From Evansella halocellulosilytica (GTDB lineage: Bacteria; Bacillota; Bacilli; Bacillales; Salisediminibacteriaceae), in assembly GCF_002335745.1 (NCBI RefSeq), contig NZ_NIST01000001.1, positions 2,743,636-2,807,635 on the forward strand: DNA of 64,000 nucleotides. The letters run 5' to 3'. A program made the translations under genes and the position numbers. This document shows positions 58,073 through 64,000 of this stretch, piece after piece (the first letter of the stretch is position 1; each line of letters starts with the position of its first letter). A model generated the notes under the pieces. It saw nothing but the letters and a program-made list of their open reading frames with translations, was not told the origin of the DNA and ran no database searches.

Positions 58073-58193
58073 GTTTGAAATCCTCTTTAATTATACAAAA
58101 GGGCTCGTGTTAACTTAGGCATTTTCAATCATGAATGTTATCGAGCTATACAAAATAATGAAAGCCTTTACATAAGGCGGAGGAGAGGGGTTC

Positions 58194-59342
58194 ATGGATT
58201 TTTCATTAACGAAAGAACAAGTGATGATTCGCGATATGGTTCGAGATTTTGCAGAGAAAGAAGTAAAGCCAATAGCAGAAGAAGTAGACCGTACTGAAAA
58301 GTTTCCGATTGAAAATTTTAAGAAAATGGGAGAATTAGGACTCTTAGGAATTCCATTTCCAGAAGAGTACGGCGGGTCTGGTGGAGATACGATTTCTTAT
58401 ATATTAGCTGTGGAAGAAATCGGGAAAGCATGTGGAAGCACTGGGCTGAGCTATGCAGCGGCAGTTTCATTAGGAGCGTCGCCATTGTACTATTTCGGTA
58501 CCGAACAACAAAAACAAGAACATCTCATTCCATTAGCTAAAGGGGAGAGTTTAGGATCATTTGGACTAACAGAGCCAAATGCTGGCTCTGATGCTGGGGG
58601 AACAAGAACGAAAGCAGTACTTGATGGAGATGAGTACGTCATAAATGGAGAAAAGTGTTGGATAACAAATACGAGTTATGCGAGAACAGTCATCGTAACA
58701 GCTGTCAACGGTGTCGATGAGCGCGGGAAAAGAAAAATATCTGCTTTTATCGTTCCTACCGATGCAAAAGGTCTAACGATTCGCAGCGAGTATGAAAAGA
58801 TGGGCGTACGTGGTTCGAATACAACAGAACTCGTTCTTGAAGATGTCCGAGTTCCAAAAGAAAACATTTTAGGGGATCCAGACAAAGGGTTTGGTCAATT
58901 TTTATACACACTTGACGGTGGAAGAATTTCAATTGCTTCATTAGCTGTCGGGGTCGGCCAGGCAGCATATGAGGCTGCACTTGAATATAGTAAGGAGCGT
59001 AAGCAGTTCGGGAAGCCAATCGGCAGTTTCCAAGCGATACAATTTAAATTAGCTGATATGGCGATGGAACTTGAGCTTGCTAGAAATATGGTTTATAAAG
59101 CTGCATGGCTAAAAGATCATGATAAGCCGTTTAAAAAAGAAGCGGCTTACGCAAAACTTTTTGCTTCTGAGGCAGCAATGAGAGCTTGTAATCAAGCGAT
59201 TCAAATTCATGGAGGATACGGATATATGCGTGAGTACCATGTTGAACGTTATTTACGTGATGCAAAGCTTCTTGAGATCGGTGAAGGAACGTCAGAAATT
59301 CAACGAATGGTTATCGCCCGAGAAATAGGGTGTCCAAGATAG
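58194..59342 (+). CDS. yngJ: Acyl-CoA dehydrogenase (YngJ-like; isovaleryl-CoA by context)
   Basis: This is a 382-residue acyl-CoA dehydrogenase, predicted from its operon to oxidise isovaleryl-CoA to 3-methylcrotonyl-CoA. Visible motifs are [20 protein letters not shown] (FAD and substrate side), CWITNTSYA, the [16 protein letters not shown] region and [37 protein letters not shown] follows, with Glu at the usual short-chain catalytic-base position. Isovaleryl-CoA dehydrogenases typically lack that Glu, so broader short-chain activity is possible. The ATG follows GGAGGAGAGGGG. The next gene is coupled. Confidence 0.88.
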   Translation: MDFSLTKEQVMIRDMVRDFAEKEVKPIAEEVDRTEKFPIENFKKMGELGLLGIPFPEEYGGSGGDTISYILAVEEIGKACGSTGLSYAAAVSLGASPLYYFGTEQQKQEHLIPLAKGESLGSFGLTEPNAGSDAGGTRTKAVLDGDEYVINGEKCWITNTSYARTVIVTAVNGVDERGKRKISAFIVPTDAKGLTIRSEYEKMGVRGSNTTELVLEDVRVPKENILGDPDKGFGQFLYTLDGGRISIASLAVGVGQAAYEAALEYSKERKQFGKPIGSFQAIQFKLADMAMELELARNMVYKAAWLKDHDKPFKKEAAYAKLFASEAAMRACNQAIQIHGGYGYMREYHVERYLRDAKLLEIGEGTSEIQRMVIAREIGCPR

Positions 59343-59353
59343 GAGGATGCGGA

Positions 59354-60703
59354 ATGTATAACAAAATCTTAATCGCGAATCGTGGAGAAATTGCTGTTCG
59401 AATTATTAAAACATGTCAGAAGTTAGGAATAAAAACGGTTGCTGTTTATTCTGAAGCAGATAAAGAGAGTATGCATGTAAAGATGGCAGATGAGGCGTTC
59501 CTTTTAGGTCCGCCTCGTGTAAATGAAAGCTATTTAAATATGGATCGTGTACTAGAAGCAGCGAAAACGTATCATGCTGATGCGATCCATCCAGGTTATG
59601 GTTTTTTATCAGAGAATACAGAGTTTGCGAAGAAAGCAGCAGAAGAAGGGATTGCCTTTATCGGACCAACATCAGATGTCATTCAAAAAATGGGGAATAA
59701 AATCCAAGCAAGAGAAACAATGGTTCAAGCTGGTGTGCCAGTTATTCCGGGAAAAACACTAATTGATACAAATGAAGCAACTGTTCTTAAAGCTGCCAGA
59801 GAGATCGGATACCCGGTTATGCTAAAAGCAGCTGCAGGAGGTGGCGGAATTGGCATGCAAAAGGTTGACCACGAGGAAGAGATGATGAAAGTACTTCCAT
59901 CCGTTATGAAAAAAGCCGAAACATTTTTTGGCTCTGGAGAAGTCTACTTGGAAAAATTCATCGAAAATCCCCGGCATATTGAAGCCCAAATTGCAGGAGA
60001 TGAGTCAGGAAATGTCGTATGTCTAGGTGAAAGGGATTGTTCGATTCAACGACGTCATCAAAAAATCGTTGAAGAAGCTCCTTCAATATTTTTATCAAAA
60101 AAAGGAAGAGAGAAACTTTTTGATGCTGCAGTGAAGGCTGGGAAGTCAATTGGTTATACAAATGTAGGTACAGTTGAGTTTTTAGTAGATGAAGGTGAGA
60201 ATATTTACTTTTTGGAAATGAACACACGCTTGCAAGTTGAACACCCTGTAACAGAAGAGGTAACTGGACTTGATCTAGTAGAATGGCAAATTCATTTATC
60301 AAGAGGCAGTGAAATATCCTCATTACAAGGACGTAAAACTTCATACACACATGCGATTGAAGTAAGAATTTATGCAGAGGATCCAAAAACATTTTTCCCG
60401 TCGCCTGGTAAGCTGGTCAAATGGGAGTTTCCTAATATGGATGGGATTCGTTATGATTTTGGAGTCAATGAGGGAATGACTGTATCACCATTTTATGATC
60501 CGATGATCGGGAAAGTTATTGCGAGAGCTTCTTCTCGATCTGAGGCGATCGATTTGCTTACGTATTGTCTCGAACGCTCGAATGTAGAAGGGATTAAAAC
60601 GAATATTCCAATGCTATTGGACACACTTCGCCATTCTATATTTAAAGAAGGTAAGGCAACGACGAATTTTGTGCACGAACATTTTAAATTAACTTCAAAA
60701 TAA
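59354..60703 (+). CDS. yngH: Biotin carboxylase subunit of methylcrotonyl/acyl-CoA carboxylase
   Basis: This is a 449-residue ATP-grasp biotin carboxylase. It begins MYNKILIANRGEIAVRI and has HPGYGFLSENTEFA. The ATP loop is KAAAGGGGIGMQKV, the catalytic core is CLGERDCSIQRRHQKIVEEA, and EMNTRLQVEHPVTEEVTG is the metal-binding part. It charges the separate biotin carrier encoded next. The internal ATG after AGGAGGATGCGG was used; the frame begins inside yngJ. Confidence 0.93.
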   Translation: MYNKILIANRGEIAVRIIKTCQKLGIKTVAVYSEADKESMHVKMADEAFLLGPPRVNESYLNMDRVLEAAKTYHADAIHPGYGFLSENTEFAKKAAEEGIAFIGPTSDVIQKMGNKIQARETMVQAGVPVIPGKTLIDTNEATVLKAAREIGYPVMLKAAAGGGGIGMQKVDHEEEMMKVLPSVMKKAETFFGSGEVYLEKFIENPRHIEAQIAGDESGNVVCLGERDCSIQRRHQKIVEEAPSIFLSKKGREKLFDAAVKAGKSIGYTNVGTVEFLVDEGENIYFLEMNTRLQVEHPVTEEVTGLDLVEWQIHLSRGSEISSLQGRKTSYTHAIEVRIYAEDPKTFFPSPGKLVKWEFPNMDGIRYDFGVNEGMTVSPFYDPMIGKVIARASSRSEAIDLLTYCLERSNVEGIKTNIPMLLDTLRHSIFKEGKATTNFVHEHFKLTSK

Positions 60704-60729
60704 ACTGAACAACTTGAGGAGGAACGATC

Positions 60730-60948
60730 ATGTTAGAAATCAAAACGACGATGGCAGGTAATGTTTGGAAAGTACAAGTATCCCCGGGTGAAGAAGTTAC
60801 GATAGGTCAGGAAGTTGTCATTTTAGAATCTATGAAAATGGAAATTCCGATTACTGCGGAGGTTGAAGGAATTGTCGATGAATTAAGAGTAGAAGAAGGC
60901 GGGTTTGTTAACGAAGAAGATGTACTGATGACGTTAAAAGAGAAATAG
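60730..60948 (+). CDS. yngHB: Biotin/lipoyl attachment carrier protein
   Basis: This is a 72-residue stand-alone biotinyl domain. The biotinylated Lys is in VVILESMKMEIPITAEV, the standard ESMKMEI form. Its small size and position between carboxylase and lyase genes match YngHB in B. subtilis. It carries the carboxybiotin between the biotin carboxylase and the carboxyltransferase. The ATG has GAGGAGGAACGATC upstream. Confidence 0.95.
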   Translation: MLEIKTTMAGNVWKVQVSPGEEVTIGQEVVILESMKMEIPITAEVEGIVDELRVEEGGFVNEEDVLMTLKEK

Positions 60949-60960
60949 GGGGATCTTTTT

Positions 60961-61854
60961 GTGAAGCTGCCGGAAAAAGTACAAATCAAAGAAGTTGGTC
61001 CGCGTGATGGTCTGCAAAATGAAAAAGAAAACGTTCCAACAGACGTAAAAATAGCGTGGATTAATCAGCTAAGTGAAACAGGACTTAACTATATTGAGAT
61101 TTCATCTTTTGTACATCCGAAGTGGATTCCAGTTTTAGCTGATGCAGCAGAAGTTGCTGTACAAATTAAACGAAACCCTAATGTTACGTATGCAGCATTA
61201 GTTCCTAATCGAAAAGGACTTGAGCGAGCGCTGGCAGTTGACATCGATGAAGTTTCTGTCTTTATGTCAGCAAGCGAATCACACAATAAGAAAAACATTA
61301 ATAAATCAATTGATGAAACATTTCCAGTACTTCAAGAAGTTGCGGACGGAGCATTAAAAGGCGGTAAACGGATACGGGGCTATGTCTCGACCGTCTTTGG
61401 CTGTCCTTACGACGGACATGTAAATATTGAAGACGTTAAAAAAGTTGTCTACAACTTGTTAGAAATGGGTGTTTACGAAATTTCTCTCGGTGACACAATC
61501 GGTATTGCGAATCCGAAACAAATGGATGCTGTTCTAGATGAATTATTGGTCGAGTTCCCAAGAGAGAAATTGGCGTTACATTTACATGATACGCGCGGAA
61601 TGGCACTTGCTAATACACTTGTCGGAATCGAAAAGGGAATCACAACTTTTGACAGTGCAATTGGTGGTTTAGGAGGGTGTCCTTATGCAAAGGGAGCTAC
61701 TGGAAATGTTGCGAGTGAAGACTTAGTACATATGCTCCATCAAATGGGGATTGAAACCGACATCGATCTCGATAAATATATTCATGCTGCGACATTTATT
61801 GAAAACGCTCTAACTAAACAACTGCCAAGCCATCAGCTTCAAATGATACGGTAA
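60961..61854 (+). CDS. yngG: Hydroxymethylglutaryl-CoA lyase
   Basis: This is a 297-residue TIM-barrel lyase that cleaves HMG-CoA to acetyl-CoA and acetoacetate, the last step of leucine degradation. Signatures are EVGPRDGLQNEKENVP (metal-binding Asp and base Arg), SLGDTIGIANPKQMD, LALHLHDTRGMALANTL with the metal-binding His pair, and the catalytic Cys loop GLGGCPYAKGATGNVA. The GTG start follows TAGGGGGATCTTTT, 12 bases after the carrier gene. Confidence 0.94.
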   Translation: MKLPEKVQIKEVGPRDGLQNEKENVPTDVKIAWINQLSETGLNYIEISSFVHPKWIPVLADAAEVAVQIKRNPNVTYAALVPNRKGLERALAVDIDEVSVFMSASESHNKKNINKSIDETFPVLQEVADGALKGGKRIRGYVSTVFGCPYDGHVNIEDVKKVVYNLLEMGVYEISLGDTIGIANPKQMDAVLDELLVEFPREKLALHLHDTRGMALANTLVGIEKGITTFDSAIGGLGGCPYAKGATGNVASEDLVHMLHQMGIETDIDLDKYIHAATFIENALTKQLPSHQLQMIR

Positions 61855-61906
61855 AGGGATCGTATTCCCTTCTATATTAGCTAGGTTCACGAAAGGTTGG
61901 TTTTAG

Positions 61907-62683
61907 ATGGAATGGATTGAGGCAAAAGTTGAAGGTCATATCGGGTATATATCGTTAAAAAGAAAAGAAGCGGCAAATGCCCTTTCACAAGCAATGCTTA
62001 GAGAGTTTATGACTCAATTAAAAGAATGGTCTTTTAATAAAGAGATCCGAGCAGTCATTATTACAGGAGACGGTGAAAAAGTATTTTGTGCTGGAGCGGA
62101 TTTACGCGAACGCAAGGAAATGACAGAGAAGGAAGTTCATCAAGCTGTAGCGAGCATTCGTGAGACAGTTAATCTCATTCATGACTTTCCAGTTCCAGTA
62201 ATTGCTGCAATAAATGGTGCTGCTATCGGTGGCGGATTAGAACTTGCTTTAGCGTGTGATATAAGAATTGCTGCAGTAAATGCAAAAGTCGGCCTCTCTG
62301 AAACGACATTAGGCATTATACCGGGAGCAGGAGGTACACAACGTCTCGCTAGAGAAATTGGATTACAACGAGCAAAACAACTTATTTTTACGGGTGATAC
62401 ATTAACGGCTGATCAAGCATATGAATGGGGTCTTCTGCTTAAAGTTGTCCCATTCAATCAGCTGATGCAAGAGGCAACTGAGTTAGCCGGTAAAATTGCC
62501 CAAAATGGACCAATCGCAGTGAAGCAAGCAAAGTTTGCAATTAATCACGGGACCGAAGTCGACTTAGTAACTGGGCTTGCAATTGAAAAGAACTCATATG
62601 AAGTAGTCATCCCGACAAAGGACCGTTTGGAAGGGCTACAAGCATTTAAAGAGAAAAGGAAACCTCAATATAAAGGGGAGTAA
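61907..62683 (+). CDS. yngF: Enoyl-CoA hydratase/isomerase (methylglutaconyl-CoA hydratase by context)
   Basis: This is a 258-residue crotonase-family enzyme. The oxyanion segment VFCAGADLRERKEM, the second oxyanion strand AAINGAAIGGGLELALACDI and VGLSETTLGIIPGAGGTQRL, which carries catalytic Glu, are typical. Its position suggests hydration of 3-methylglutaconyl-CoA to HMG-CoA. The substrate is inferred from operon position. The ATG follows AAAGGTTGGTTTTAG. Confidence 0.92.
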   Translation: MEWIEAKVEGHIGYISLKRKEAANALSQAMLREFMTQLKEWSFNKEIRAVIITGDGEKVFCAGADLRERKEMTEKEVHQAVASIRETVNLIHDFPVPVIAAINGAAIGGGLELALACDIRIAAVNAKVGLSETTLGIIPGAGGTQRLAREIGLQRAKQLIFTGDTLTADQAYEWGLLLKVVPFNQLMQEATELAGKIAQNGPIAVKQAKFAINHGTEVDLVTGLAIEKNSYEVVIPTKDRLEGLQAFKEKRKPQYKGE

Positions 62684-62703
62684 TGAGTAGAAAGGGTGAC
62701 ACG

Positions 62704-64000
62704 ATGAGTCAAGAGAACCGTTGGAACAAAATTGTAGAAACAATTGAAAAAGGCGGAGCAGAAAAATATCATGAATCGAATGAAAAAAAAGGAAAAATGT
62801 TTGTCCGTAAACGATTATCACTCCTTTTTGATCATGGTGAATGGAAGGAAGACGGTAAGTTTGCTAATTGTCAGGCAGAAGGCCTTCCGGCAGATGGAGT
62901 TATTACAGCAATCGGAAAAGTTCAAGGAAAAACAGTTTGCGTGATGGCAAATGATTCGACTGTTAAGGCAGGCTCTTGGGGAGCACGTACGGTGGAAAAA
63001 ATTATTCGAATTCAAGAGACTGCAGAAAAAATGGAAGTACCTTTGCTCTATTTAGTCGACTCTGCCGGGGCAAGAATTACTGACCAAATTGAAATGTTTC
63101 CGGGTAGACGTGGCGCCGGAAGAATTTTTTACAACCAAGTAAAATTGTCAGGAAAGATTCCGCAAATTTGTTTATTATTTGGTCCTTCCGCTGCAGGTGG
63201 AGCGTATATTCCTGCTTTTTGCGACGTAGTCATGATGGTAGATGGAAATGCTTCAATGTATTTAGGTTCGCCAAGAATGGCCGAAATGGTTATTGGAGAA
63301 AAAGTTTCTTTAGAAGAAATGGGTGGTGCCCGAATGCATTGTTCTGTTTCAGGGTGTGGAGATGTCCTTTGTGAAACAGAAGAGGATGCAATCGAAAAAG
63401 CGAAGTCATACTTAAGCTATTTTCCTTCGAATTATTTAACGTTACCTGACGCTGCAGCTCCTGTTGCACCGAAGGAAATGGATAAATCGCTCGAAGAACT
63501 CATTCCTGAAAACCAAAATGCCGCTTTTGATATGCACCAATTCATTGACGGTATCGTTGATGAAGGCAGTTTCTTTGAAATGAAGGAGCTTTTTGCCAAG
63601 GAACTGATTACCGGATTTGCAAGAATTGATGGCAGAAGTGTTGGAATTATAGCAAATCAGCCAAGACAAAAGGGTGGGGTTCTATTCCATGATTCTGCTG
63701 ACAAAGCTGCTCGCTTCATTACATTGTGCGATGCTTATCACATTCCATTACTATTTTTAGCAGATGTACCTGGATTTATGATCGGAACAAAGGTGGAACG
63801 TGCTGGTATTATTCGCCACGGTGCAAAGATGATTTCAGCAATGTCAGAAGCGACCGTACCCAAAATATCAGTTATCGTTCGCAAAGCATACGGTGCAGGG
63901 CTTTATGCGATGTCAGGACCTGCATTTGAGCCGGATTGCTGTATTGCATTGCCTTCAGCTCAAATTGCGGTTATGGGTCCTGAAGCAGCAGTGAATGCCG
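62704..64000 (+). CDS. yngE: Methylcrotonyl/acyl-CoA carboxylase carboxyltransferase subunit (partial, runs off the window)
   Basis: This is the 5' 432 codons of a carboxyltransferase of the propionyl/methylcrotonyl-CoA carboxylase beta family, normally about 510 residues. Motifs read through the frame: GKMFVRKRLSLLFDHGEW, LLYLVDSAGARITDQ, the GPSAAGGAYIPAFCDVVMMV oxyanion region, and ADVPGFMIGTKVERAGIIRH followed by RKAYGAGLYAMSGPAFEPD. The ATG with GAAAGGGTGAC upstream was chosen over an ATG overlapping the yngF stop. It transfers carboxyl from biotin to 3-methylcrotonyl-CoA. Truncation is by the window edge, not biological. Confidence 0.93.
   Translation, partial: MSQENRWNKIVETIEKGGAEKYHESNEKKGKMFVRKRLSLLFDHGEWKEDGKFANCQAEGLPADGVITAIGKVQGKTVCVMANDSTVKAGSWGARTVEKIIRIQETAEKMEVPLLYLVDSAGARITDQIEMFPGRRGAGRIFYNQVKLSGKIPQICLLFGPSAAGGAYIPAFCDVVMMVDGNASMYLGSPRMAEMVIGEKVSLEEMGGARMHCSVSGCGDVLCETEEDAIEKAKSYLSYFPSNYLTLPDAAAPVAPKEMDKSLEELIPENQNAAFDMHQFIDGIVDEGSFFEMKELFAKELITGFARIDGRSVGIIANQPRQKGGVLFHDSADKAARFITLCDAYHIPLLFLADVPGFMIGTKVERAGIIRHGAKMISAMSEATVPKISVIVRKAYGAGLYAMSGPAFEPDCCIALPSAQIAVMGPEAAVNA

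Overview
The window is a chromosomal segment of a low-GC Gram-positive bacterium of the family Bacillaceae, most like the Bacillus/Alkalihalobacillus group. The evidence is strong AGGAGG-type ribosome binding sites with many GTG and TTG starts, and recognisable Bacillus modules (ytrABCD, bmrCD, nadR-nifS/nadBCA, yngJ-H-HB-G-F-E, treP, bacillithiol-dependent fosB, an RsbR paralogue). Bacillus-type intergenic repeats add to this. No phage, plasmid, CRISPR, rRNA or tRNA was seen. The mobile DNA consists of one group II intron, one internally deleted IS1182-type transposase and several families of short intergenic repeats.

Layout. 1-8.8 kb: M3 oligoendopeptidase, ketopantoate reductase-like protein, secreted 3D-domain protein, two tiny membrane ORFs, methionine aminopeptidase, DUF421 protein, a Pro/Gly-rich protein, an RsbR-type STAS protein and a secreted LysM-CAP protein. 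8.8-10.9 kb: a group II intron with its reverse transcriptase, lying directly behind a transcription terminator. 11-17 kb: a TerC metal exporter, then a co-directional run of small modifying enzymes (two GNATs, histidine phosphatase, Nudix, alpha/beta hydrolase, S51 peptidase-GNAT fusion). 17-22.6 kb: an Ecs/Yth-type ABC pair, FosB, an unknown protein, and a MerR regulator with an AidB-like acyl-CoA dehydrogenase. 23-26.4 kb: GNAT, SplA-like protein, phasin-like protein and a UbiB-family kinase. 26.5-30.6 kb: pseudouridine catabolism (psuK-psuG) facing an orphan trehalose PTS transporter (treP) that has two TreR-type operators. 30.6-36.3 kb: ytrABCD and a tungstate ABC transporter (tupABC). 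36.5-42.8 kb: an epimerase-like protein, a TetR-controlled ABC exporter, GNAT and a chromate transporter. 43-45.7 kb: the IS1182 remnant and an ECF sigma/anti-sigma pair. 45.8-50.5 kb: a bmrCD-type heterodimeric multidrug exporter with a complex leader (promoter, 21-codon ORF, two terminators, a repeat, then a second 21-codon ORF). 50.7-52 kb: GNAT and a CcdA-like protein. 52.6-57.9 kb: divergent NAD biosynthesis locus. 58.2-64 kb: leucine/isovalerate degradation operon, cut by the window end inside the carboxyltransferase gene.

The locus is mostly ordinary core genome. The most interesting parts are regulatory: the bmrCD leader, which looks like ribosome-mediated attenuation with the two halves separated by a repeat; operators readable by eye at treP, ytrA, merR, tetR, nadB/nifS and yngJ; and the intergenic palindromes, some of which have been recruited as terminators.
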